Assembly: GCA_947463775.1 (NCBI GenBank)
Contig: CANHVD010000260.1
Coordinates: 1-7,624 of the forward strand
Length of the DNA stretch: 7,624 bases
Direction of reading: 5' to 3'
Origin: Planctomycetaceae bacterium
Lineage (GTDB): Bacteria; Planctomycetota; Planctomycetia; Planctomycetales; Planctomycetaceae
Part shown: positions 1 to 5,710 of the stretch, piece by piece
Numbering within the stretch: position 1 is the stretch's first letter
Layout of the letters: each line of letters opens with the position of its first letter
Notes under the pieces: model-generated
Databases searched by the model: none
What the model saw: the letters and a program-made list of their open reading frames with translations, nothing else
What the model was told of the DNA's origin: nothing
Position numbers and translations under genes: made by a program

Positions 1-1032
1 CGAAGTAAGCATGTGGCAGAGACGCCCGGTGAACTCGACGGAGAAAAATATGACTCTGTCAGAACCTATTCAACACTAACGCTGCCTTTGACGATTCCCG
101 TCGTTGAAGTGGTGTCACACAAACTACCCGCGTTGCCTCAGGGGATCACCAGTTTTGGTGCAGCGGTCGCCAGCGATCAGCTCTACGTCTATGGCGGCCA
201 TTTTGGCGACGCTCATCATTACTCAGAGGCGGGGCAGTCTGGTGAATTCCGTCGCATATCGCTGACAGTCGAGGATGCTCAGTGGGAGCAATTAGTTGGC
301 GGTCCGAAGCTGACCGGACTGGCACTGGTTGAGCACCACGGCAAGCTCTATCGAGTTGGCGGATTCACAGCAAAGAATAAGGCCGACGAAGATCAGAGCT
401 TGTGGTCTCAGGACGGCTTTGCCTGCTTCGATCCTCAAACCGGGGTATGGACTGAACTCCCGGCGATGCCGTCAGGGAGATCATCTCATGATGCGGCCGT
501 CATGGACGGAAAATTGTATGTGGTGGGTGGCTGGAACATGCAGGGATCGGACAACACAGTCTGGCACACGACCGCACTCGTCTGTGATTTGACTCAGCCC
601 GAATTCAAGTGGACGGAGATTGCCACGCCTCCATTTCAGCGACGAGCTGTCAGTGTTGCAGCGCATAAGGGCAAGATCTACGTAATTGGCGGCATGACGG
701 AATCGGGCAGCACGACGACGGAAGTCAGCGTCTACGATCCCGCTACCAATACATGGTCTGTGGCTCCAAAGCTGAATGGAACCGGTATGGAGGGATTCGG
801 AACTTCCTCGTTCGCGGCGGATGATCGTCTGATCGTGACGTCAATGTCCGGTGCGGTGCAGGTGTTGAGCGATGATGCGGCTGGGTGGATCGCCGTGGGG
901 CAGGTGAACGAAGCTCGCTTCTTTCACCGACAACTGACAACAGCGGACGGGAAAGTTCTGCTCATCGGAGGAGCCAGTATGCAGACGGGCAAGACAAGCA
1001 CGATTGAGCTGCTGCAATTTGTGGCGAAGTAA
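1..1032 (+). CDS. Kelch-repeat beta-propeller protein, 5' end outside the window
   Basis: Seen: the frame is open from base 1 to the TAA at 1030-1032. The first in-window start is a GTG at 13, with no convincing ribosome binding site and no signal peptide after it, so the true start is probably upstream. Counting from that GTG (339 residues), Kelch blades with the double glycine after a hydrophobic strand occur at about 61-62, 116-117, 172-173, 226-227 and 319-320. A further blade near 275-280 has lost its double glycine. Matching aromatic positions follow, such as the Trp in 'TGVWTELP' (about 146) and 'TNTWS' (about 248). Known: such repeats fold into a propeller, usually for protein or sugar binding; some bacterial relatives are sialate mutarotases. 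Inferred: a binding or structural role rather than a named enzyme. HemP starts 62 nt downstream on the same strand, so co-transcription is possible. The propeller call is firm and the function is unknown. Confidence 0.85.
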   Translation, partial: RSKHVAETPGELDGEKYDSVRTYSTLTLPLTIPVVEVVSHKLPALPQGITSFGAAVASDQLYVYGGHFGDAHHYSEAGQSGEFRRISLTVEDAQWEQLVGGPKLTGLALVEHHGKLYRVGGFTAKNKADEDQSLWSQDGFACFDPQTGVWTELPAMPSGRSSHDAAVMDGKLYVVGGWNMQGSDNTVWHTTALVCDLTQPEFKWTEIATPPFQRRAVSVAAHKGKIYVIGGMTESGSTTTEVSVYDPATNTWSVAPKLNGTGMEGFGTSSFAADDRLIVTSMSGAVQVLSDDAAGWIAVGQVNEARFFHRQLTTADGKVLLIGGASMQTGKTSTIELLQFVAK

Positions 1033-1059
1033 ACATTTCACTCAGCCAGGACAATATCG

Positions 1060-1098
1060 ATGAACCCTTTAGACCATTCACAGGACGAAGCCATATGA
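1060..1098 (+). CDS. Putative 12-codon leader ORF overlapping the hemP start
   Basis: Seen: ATG at 1060 is preceded by AGGA at 1048-1051 with an 8-nt spacer. The frame reads MNPLDHSQDEAI and stops at TGA 1096-1098. That stop overlaps the next gene's ATG (1095-1097) in an ATGA arrangement. It is the best-spaced Shine-Dalgarno/ATG pair between the Kelch stop and HemP. Inferred: it could be a translational-coupling leader peptide controlling HemP synthesis. Alternatively, it could be a chance ORF, since the HemP ATG has its own AGGA at 1082-1085. The encoded peptide has no recognisable motif. Confidence 0.35.
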   Translation: MNPLDHSQDEAI

Positions 1099-1310
1099 CC
1101 GGCAACAGATCGGATCAATCTTCGTCCTCTCACGCTCGCAAAGCAGCAGACACCATGGGTGATGAAACAACACAGAACAAACTGCCCTGCGCCGTATCGC
1201 TGGATTTTGAGGAGCTCGCGCAGGGGCAACAGTGCATCCTGATTCGTCTGGCTGGCGAAACATACACGCTGCGAAAGACGCAATCCGGGAAGCTGATTCT
1301 CAACAAGTAG
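1095..1310 (+). CDS. hemP: HemP-family hemin uptake protein
   Basis: Seen: a 71-residue protein with a polar N-terminal half (about residues 1-30) and a conserved C-terminal half. The C-terminus carries the family signature: a hydrophobic strand, 'GETYTLRKTQSGKLILNK', ending in the near-invariant GKLIL-x-K. The ATG at 1095 has AGGA at 1082-1085 with a 9-nt spacer. A second in-frame ATG at 1155 would give a 51-residue product, closer to the short lengths common in this family. Known: HemP proteins are small and are often found beside heme-uptake receptors and ABC transporters. In some proteobacteria they act as regulators needed for heme-receptor expression. Oddity: no receptor, TonB or transporter gene is visible here; the neighbours are a Kelch gene and a convergent lipase gene. 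No clear Fur box was seen upstream. The family call is good; the role in this organism is inferred. Confidence 0.8.
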   Translation: MTGNRSDQSSSSHARKAADTMGDETTQNKLPCAVSLDFEELAQGQQCILIRLAGETYTLRKTQSGKLILNK

Positions 1311-1313
1311 TTC

Positions 1314-1340
1314 GCGGGCTGTTTTACTCCATCAGCCCGC
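1314..1340. terminator. Stem-loop between convergent hemP and lipase genes
   Basis: GCGGGCTG (1314-1321) and CAGCCCGC (1333-1340) form a perfect 8-bp stem with an 11-nt loop. It starts four bases after the hemP stop, and its right arm contains the minus-strand lipase stop (1332-1334). Its position suggests a bidirectional terminator. Neither strand has a T-run directly after the stem, so intrinsic termination would be weak; it may instead protect 3' ends. Confidence 0.45.
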
Positions 1341-2225
1341 AATCGGCTCGGCAGCTTTGTCGGGGAAGAATCGGCCGTGCTCCAGAAAGTGTTGAACGGC
1401 CGAAATCACTGTCGCGTCGCTCATCAGGAACGCATGGATCTTCGGGATTCTCAGAAAGTCAGCGGCTCCAGGAAGGCGAGCACTCGCGACAGTCACGGTC
1501 CCGTCGTCATCACCGGGCAGAAGGCGATTGAATCCCTTCTCATCGCCCTTGCCTCCCACCACGATCCCGAACTCAAAATCCGGAGTCGGTAGCGATTTGA
1601 TCGGCCCCAGCGGATCGCTGATCAATTCCTGACCAGCCGGGCCATAGATCGCCTTGAACAGCAGGTTTCGCTTGAGCATATCCGCCAGCTCGGCTCCGCC
1701 ATTGGGCGTCCCCATCATCACCATGCGATGCAGTCGAGGATCACGTTGGTCCTTCAGATAACGGCGAACGACGATACCTCCCATGCTGTGAACGACGAAA
1801 CTGATCTTCGTCACATCGGTCAGCGAATCCATCACCGACTTCAGGTAAGCAGCGGCTTGCTCCAGAGGAACCTGAGTACTCGGATACTCGAACGGAACAT
1901 GAGTGAATCCGTCCTTCGGCATGGCCTTGATAATCGGTTGCAGTGACTTTGATGAACGAGCGATGCCGTGAAGATAGATCACGGCGTGCCCAGTATCCGG
2001 AGTCAGCCCCTGAGTGATCCGGAGTTTTTCCAGGACATCATCACACTGCTCAAGCGTCCCCGACGCATAGCGACGATTGTTGACATCCAGCAAACGATAG
2101 TGCCCCGTCAGCACATTGCGCTGAATTCGATAGCCTCGAAGAAACTTCAGGTCTCCCCAGAACTGCATGCCGCCCAGAGTCGGCAGGCCAGCCTGAGGAT
2201 TTTTTTCCGTCGATGTTTCTTGCAT
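1332..2225 (-). CDS. Alpha/beta-hydrolase, lipase/esterase-like
   Basis: Seen: 297 residues. The N-terminal segment (about 20-70) precedes the hydrolase core. The oxyanion-region motif 'YLHGI' is at 84-88 and the nucleophile elbow 'HSMGG' at 146-150, with Ser147 as nucleophile. The acid is probably one of Asp239-241 in 'GDDDGTV', and the base is His264. 'MGTPNGG' at 171-177 is typical of lipases and PGAP1-like hydrolases. There is no signal peptide or membrane helix, so it is probably cytoplasmic. The ATG at 2223-2225 is backed by AGAGG (complement of 2235-2239) with a 9-nt spacer; Met20 is a weaker alternative. Known: this fold hydrolyses carboxylic esters, and the substrate cannot be read from sequence. 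The SMP-30-like gene ends 63 nt upstream on the same strand, suggesting a two-gene operon. Confidence 0.85.
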   Translation of the reverse strand: MQETSTEKNPQAGLPTLGGMQFWGDLKFLRGYRIQRNVLTGHYRLLDVNNRRYASGTLEQCDDVLEKLRITQGLTPDTGHAVIYLHGIARSSKSLQPIIKAMPKDGFTHVPFEYPSTQVPLEQAAAYLKSVMDSLTDVTKISFVVHSMGGIVVRRYLKDQRDPRLHRMVMMGTPNGGAELADMLKRNLLFKAIYGPAGQELISDPLGPIKSLPTPDFEFGIVVGGKGDEKGFNRLLPGDDDGTVTVASARLPGAADFLRIPKIHAFLMSDATVISAVQHFLEHGRFFPDKAAEPIAG

Positions 2226-2288
2226 TGGATTTGGCCTCTTTGCGCCAACTTCGTCTCTGGCCGTGACACGATCTGTTACAGCAGCACG

Positions 2289-3368
2289 CTATTTCGCCAG
2301 CGGCAACTGGTAGCCTTCACGATTGACACGGATCCGATAAAGGCTGGTTCCGGCGGTGACATAAAGCAGATTTGCATCCTTGCCTCGTCCGAATCCCACG
2401 TTCGTGGGAATTTCAGTTTTGATGTAGGCCAGTTCTTTGCCATCGGGTGAATAGACGCAGATCCCCGGACGATTCTCAGCTCGGACCGCCACATATAGAT
2501 TTCCATCCTTATCGACGACAAGCCCGTCCGGCCCGTCATAAGGAGAATAATCGACAAGCGTCTTTCGTAACTTCGCAGTTCCATCGTCGGCAAGGTCATA
2601 GGCCAGCAACGCCATCAGGCCTTTTCGCAGTGGAGCACTGACACTATCGGCCTGAGGCTGCTCGTTGCCGCTGCTGAGTCGTTCCATTGCCGTTGCGCCG
2701 TTTTCGTTGCTGACGACATACAGAGTCTTCTGATCGGGCGAAACACAAACGCCATTTGCTTTGCCGGCATCTGTAATGATACGGTGCAGTGAACCATCCA
2801 GATCAATTCGATAAACACCAGCCACCGGCTGATCCAGGGGTTCGTGACCCAGATAGCGAGGATCGCTGAAATAGATGCGTCCCTTTTCGTCGATCGTAAT
2901 ATCGTTGGGGGAATTCAGCTGACGCCCATCAAACAAAGCCGCAATGATCTGGGCCTTGCCGGTCTTCATGTCAGTCCGAGTGACTCGGCGACCACCGTAG
3001 TCAGCCCCTTCGGCCACAATCATGTTGCCCGCCGCGTCAAATTTAATGCCATTCGACATACCGCTCGGTGAACGGAAGATCGAAGTTGTCTTTGAAGCCG
3101 GATCAAACTTCCAGATGAAACCCGCGTCGATAAAGCCTTTGGCGTCACGCGATTTATTGGAGAAGGTGATCTCACTGAAGTACACCATGCCGTCCGGGGC
3201 AACCGACACGCCTTCCGTCAGCACTTTTCCTTCAAAGAGTTTTTCGAGCACCGCATCCGGAGCCACAATCGGTTCATCGGCGGCCGAAGTATTCAAGCTG
3301 GCCGAGATCGCCAGAACTCCCGCAGCCAATCGCAACAATGAACATGTCAGTCGAATTCGGTTCAGCAT
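2289..3368 (-). CDS. Secreted SMP-30/gluconolactonase-like protein
   Basis: Seen: 359 residues from the ATG at 3366-3368, chosen because AGAGG (complement of 3376-3380) lies 7 nt upstream and a signal peptide follows at once. The frame also extends to a TTG at 3404, which has neither support. The signal peptide has basic residues at 4-6, a hydrophobic core at about 10-25 and a likely cleavage after Ala30. The rest is a six-bladed propeller of the SMP-30/LRE family. Likely metal and substrate residues are Glu52 ('TEGVSV'), Asn155 ('NSPNDI'), Asn205 ('ANGVCVSPD') and Asp281 ('GPDGLVVD'), assigned by motif comparison. Known: relatives hydrolyse sugar lactones using a divalent metal; many bacterial homologues are uncharacterised. 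Inferred: an exported lactonase-like enzyme in the cell envelope, probably co-transcribed with the downstream lipase gene. Confidence 0.88.
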   Translation of the reverse strand: MLNRIRLTCSLLRLAAGVLAISASLNTSAADEPIVAPDAVLEKLFEGKVLTEGVSVAPDGMVYFSEITFSNKSRDAKGFIDAGFIWKFDPASKTTSIFRSPSGMSNGIKFDAAGNMIVAEGADYGGRRVTRTDMKTGKAQIIAALFDGRQLNSPNDITIDEKGRIYFSDPRYLGHEPLDQPVAGVYRIDLDGSLHRIITDAGKANGVCVSPDQKTLYVVSNENGATAMERLSSGNEQPQADSVSAPLRKGLMALLAYDLADDGTAKLRKTLVDYSPYDGPDGLVVDKDGNLYVAVRAENRPGICVYSPDGKELAYIKTEIPTNVGFGRGKDANLLYVTAGTSLYRIRVNREGYQLPLAK

Positions 3369-3503
3369 CGTATGACCTCTTTGATCTTGAAAAGGTGGAG
3401 CCAATATCGCGTCAGATAACTGGTCACTGGAACCGGGGATTCTGCCAAAGCTTTCGCCCGGGGCCTTGATTACTCCCTGGTGGTTTGGTTCGAAACAATG
3501 TCC

Positions 3504-3614
3504 TCAATTGGTGAGCCTGCGTTCGCTGGCGCGAACTTATCTCACCCTACAGATTGCACCGTTTGTTGTAGGGTGTGACAAGTGAGCCTTAGCGAACGCA
3601 GGCTCACCAGTTGA
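3504..3614. repeat. REP/BIME-like inverted pair of palindromic repeats
   Basis: Two 48-nt copies face each other around a 15-nt centre (3552-3566). The outer arms 3504-3527 and 3591-3614 match at 23 of 24 positions, with 'GTGAGCCTGCGTTCGCT' identical. The innermost 9 nt, CACCCTACA (3543-3551) and TGTAGGGTG (3567-3575), are perfect. Over the full arms I count about 40 of 48 matches. Each copy also has its own small hairpin: GTTCGC/GCGAAC (3521-3526, 3531-3536) in the left copy and GTGAGCCT/AGGCTCAC (3582-3589, 3600-3607) in the right. Each copy, read outward from the centre, begins GTAGGGTG, and GTAG is a tetranucleotide typical of REP elements. It sits between two divergent genes, so it is not a simple gene-end terminator. 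Family membership is inferred. Confidence 0.75.
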
Positions 3615-3673
3615 ATTTGAAAATATTCGCGCTGCAGGAGGGCTGTTCTAACGCGGAATATAAAAACATCAAG

Positions 3674-3732
3674 CCGCAACGCGTTTCAACGGCACTTGCG
3701 GTCAATATACTGCCGCAATGCAGACGCTGCAT
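3674..3732 (+). promoter_or_regulatory. Cluster of short inverted repeats upstream of the DinB-like gene
   Basis: CCGCAA (3674-3679) can pair with TTGCGG (3696-3701), and the same TTGCGG can instead pair with CCGCAA (3713-3718). The two 6-bp stems are mutually exclusive. Next comes ATGCAG/CTGCAT (3718-3723, 3727-3732) around a 3-nt loop. These could be switching leader hairpins or repeated half-sites for a regulator. The stems are short and chance is a real alternative. Confidence 0.25.
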
Positions 3733-3777
3733 GAATGAAGACCGTCTGAGATCTCAACCACCATTTTGGAGTAAAAC

Positions 3778-4299
3778 ATGAATCGATCATTGGGCAATAT
3801 TATCGCTGATTCACTGGAACTTTCTGTGGGCTACGGCGAACGACTTCTGAAAGATGTGACGGCTCAGAATTTTGCACGGTATGCATCCCCTGGGGGAGCT
3901 CTGATCGAATCCAATCATCCGGCGTTTGTGTACGGACATCTTGCACTTTACGGACCTCGTATTCTGTCTCAGTTGGGACAGTCCGGCCCCACCACGCCGG
4001 CGAATTTTGAAGCCGTGTTTTCCAAAGATGCCAAGTGCGTCGATGATCCGACAGGTTCTGTTTATCCCGCGATGGAAGAAGTGACTAAAGCTTTCTTCGA
4101 AGGTTACAAAGCCGCTGCGGCCGCTCTACGATCAGCTCCGGATTCTGCGTTTGAGGTCCCCAATCCGATGGAAGGCCGCATGGCGACTCTGTTTCCAACG
4201 CTCGGATCTTTGCACACGTTTTACTGCGGCGGACATCTGATGATGCATCTCGGTCAGATCAGCGCATGGCGCAGAATGACTGGGCTTGGCGCTGCGTGA
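3778..4299 (+). CDS. DinB-like (four-helix bundle) putative metalloprotein
   Basis: Seen: 173 residues, mostly helical. The ATG at 3778 has GGAG at 3768-3771 with a 6-nt spacer. The DinB/YfiT-type pattern is present: 'NHPAFVYGHLALY' (46-58) supplies His54, and 'HLMMHLGQISAWRR' (153-166) supplies the HxxxH pair His153 and His157 followed by the typical GQI. These three His would bind one metal. There is no signal peptide, so it is cytoplasmic. Known: the superfamily includes thiol-dependent S-transferases (bacillithiol or mycothiol types) and damage-induced DinB proteins of unknown function. Inferred: a metal-dependent transferase or stress protein; the substrate is unknown. It appears to be transcribed alone, with hairpins upstream and downstream. 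Confidence 0.75.
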   Translation: MNRSLGNIIADSLELSVGYGERLLKDVTAQNFARYASPGGALIESNHPAFVYGHLALYGPRILSQLGQSGPTTPANFEAVFSKDAKCVDDPTGSVYPAMEEVTKAFFEGYKAAAAALRSAPDSAFEVPNPMEGRMATLFPTLGSLHTFYCGGHLMMHLGQISAWRRMTGLGAA

Positions 4300-4345
4300 T
4301 TGGATGGTCAGTTTTGCCTGTTGTGGTGTAATCGTGCGAGCGAAT

Positions 4346-4398
4346 GGCGACTGCACCATGAACGCAGTCGCCTGCGGCTTGCCGTTAAACGAGCCGCA
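4346..4398 (+). terminator. Two abutting hairpins between the DinB-like and esterase genes
   Basis: Hairpin 1 pairs GGCGACTGC (4346-4354) with GCAGTCGCC (4364-4372), a perfect 9-bp stem with a 9-nt loop. Hairpin 2 starts at the next base and pairs TGCGGCT (4373-4379) with AGCCGCA (4392-4398). A TTTT (4409-4412) lies 10 nt after hairpin 2, too far for a textbook intrinsic terminator. They lie 47 nt after the DinB-like stop and 38 nt before the esterase GTG. They may end the first transcript or structure the leader of the second. Confidence 0.4.
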
Positions 4399-4435
4399 TG
4401 GTCTGGTCTTTTGAAAACTTGCATGGAGATCCACG

Positions 4436-5365
4436 GTGAAATCTTTATCTGTTGGCTTCGCTCGTTTAGTCTCGGCTCTGGCGATGATCCTTGCTTTTGC
4501 CCCGGTGAACTCTGTCATCGCGTACGATGAGACTAAGCCTGCGGAAGCAACTCAGCAGCCTCTGACGATGAAGCTCTGGCCCGACAAAGCGCCCAATGGC
4601 GATGATACGTTTTCTCCATCGGATGCAAAGATCACCGTTCATCTGGCGAAGGAACCAAACGGGACTGCGATTGTGATCTGCCCGGGTGGCGGATACGGCG
4701 GCCTTGTGACCGGTGCGGAAGGTCATGGGATTGCACAGTGGTTGAATTCGCATGGCATCACGGGCGTGGTTCTGGAATATCGACTTCCAGCGGGTCGCTC
4801 GTTCGTTCCGCTGATGGATGCGCAGCGAGCGATTCGACTTGTTCGAGCCCACTCGATGGAATGGAAGGTCGAAGCGAACAGGATCGGCATCATGGGATTT
4901 TCGGCGGGCGGGCATCTGGCTTCAACGGCAGCGACTCATTTCAATGACGGCGACGCGGCGGCCGCTGATCTATTGGACCAGTTGAGTTGTCGTCCGGATT
5001 TCGCCGTGCTCGTTTATCCCGTCGTGACGATGGGCGAGAAAACTCATGGTGGCTCACGAACAAATCTGCTGGGGCCAAATCCAACGCCGGAGATGATCGA
5101 ACTCTTCTCGAATGAGAAACAGGTGACGGACAAGACACCGCCGATCTTTCTGACTCACGCGATCGACGATGCTCCTGTGCCCAGTGAGAACAGCAAGGCA
5201 CTTTATGAGGCTCTGCAGAAGGCCGGTATTGCATCGAAGTATCTTGAGCTTCCGTCTGGCGGCCATGGCCTTAACGGCTACAAAGGCCCGATGTGGGATG
5301 CCTGGCAGAAGCAATCGCTCGAATGGCTGGCCGAACTGAAATTGATCCCCGTAGCCGCCGAATAG
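4436..5365 (+). CDS. Secreted alpha/beta-hydrolase, acetyl-xylan-esterase/BD-FAE-like
   Basis: Seen: 309 residues from a GTG start, supported by GGAG at 4425-4428 with a 7-nt spacer and by the signal peptide that follows (hydrophobic core about 11-22, likely cleavage after Ala29). The mature part has the oxyanion motif 'CPGGGYGGL' (82-90), nucleophile elbow 'GFSAGG' (154-159) with Ser156, likely acid Asp245 in 'HAIDDAPVP', and base His277 in 'GGHGLN'. Known: proteins with this layout are carbohydrate esterases removing acetyl or feruloyl groups from plant polysaccharides, or general carboxylesterases; planctomycetes have many. Inferred: a periplasmic or exported esterase helping polysaccharide breakdown. 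Exact substrate cannot be told, and no glycoside hydrolase gene is adjacent. It appears to be a single-gene unit with its own downstream terminator. Confidence 0.85.
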   Translation: MKSLSVGFARLVSALAMILAFAPVNSVIAYDETKPAEATQQPLTMKLWPDKAPNGDDTFSPSDAKITVHLAKEPNGTAIVICPGGGYGGLVTGAEGHGIAQWLNSHGITGVVLEYRLPAGRSFVPLMDAQRAIRLVRAHSMEWKVEANRIGIMGFSAGGHLASTAATHFNDGDAAAADLLDQLSCRPDFAVLVYPVVTMGEKTHGGSRTNLLGPNPTPEMIELFSNEKQVTDKTPPIFLTHAIDDAPVPSENSKALYEALQKAGIASKYLELPSGGHGLNGYKGPMWDAWQKQSLEWLAELKLIPVAAE

Positions 5366-5710
5366 CAGGCAAATCGCTCTGGTCACTTCGTAGACTCAAG
5401 CTGCGTCAGTGGTTGATCACACAAGTGATGTTGGGGTTCGCGTTTTTCTGTTCGCGCTGCATAGGCTTGTGTGTCTTGGGCCGGAGCAGGGAAACGAGCC
5501 CCGGTTTTTATGATGTGTATGCCGTCGGCATTTGCCGAGAGAATCGTGCTTGATGGCTACAGTTATCAGGGGTACTCGTTCCGCGTAGCTGCACTTGGCT
5601 TTTTGCAATCACGGCACTCTCAAAAGTCTACTCGAGCTCGAACGCGGACAAAGAATTCGGGAATCGTGCTGAAGGTGACTTTGGCTCGATCACGAGCAGC
5701 CCTCCTGCAG
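5366..5710. other. 345-nt spacer between convergent genes
   Basis: Apart from the terminator at 5481-5509, this spacer holds a 13-nt near-palindrome at 5519-5531 (ATGCCG, T, CGGCAT) and nothing else I can name. An open frame crosses 5471-5830, but it runs antisense into the methyltransferase gene and its translation has no family features. No clear terminator was seen for the minus-strand gene ending at 5711. Confidence 0.5.
5481..5509 (+). terminator. Rho-independent terminator of the esterase gene
   Basis: CCGGAGC (5481-5487) pairs with GCCCCGG (5498-5504) with one A-C mismatch, around a 10-nt loop, followed directly by TTTTT (5505-5509). This is the best intrinsic terminator in the window. 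It lies 115 nt after the esterase stop, leaving a fairly long 3' untranslated region. Confidence 0.7.

Larger units (their letters stand above)
3369..3777. other. 409-nt divergent spacer (SMP-30-like and DinB-like genes)
   Basis: This non-coding stretch must hold the promoters of both flanking genes. It contains the REP-like pair (3504-3614) and, nearer the DinB-like gene, a set of short hairpins (3674-3732). TATAAA at 3659-3664 is a possible -10 box, but I could not place a fitting -35, so no promoter is called. The minus-strand ribosome binding site is at 3376-3380 and the plus-strand one, GGAG, at 3768-3771. No ORF here resembles a protein. Confidence 0.6.

Noticed and set aside
1728..2450. 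Plus-strand open frames opposite the lipase and SMP-30-like genes
   Set aside because: The opposite strand carries clear catalytic motifs and good ribosome sites in both genes; these frames have neither.
3369..3404. N-terminal extension of the SMP-30-like protein to a TTG at 3404
   Set aside because: It would place 12 residues before the signal peptide and has no ribosome site, whereas the ATG at 3366-3368 has AGAGG at the right distance.
3632..3645. CTGCAGGAGGGCTG, also present on the minus strand at about 5696-5709
   Set aside because: A single shared 14-mer without extended similarity is within what chance can give over 7.6 kb on two strands.
3481..3777. Possible CRISPR array or insertion sequence around the repeat pair
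   Set aside because: There are only two copies, they are inverted, there are no spacers of regular size, no transposase frame and no target duplication that I could see.
4132..4915. Minus-strand open frames opposite the DinB-like and esterase genes
   Set aside because: They are shadows of well-supported genes, rich in Arg/Ser/His as expected for antisense frames, with no motifs.
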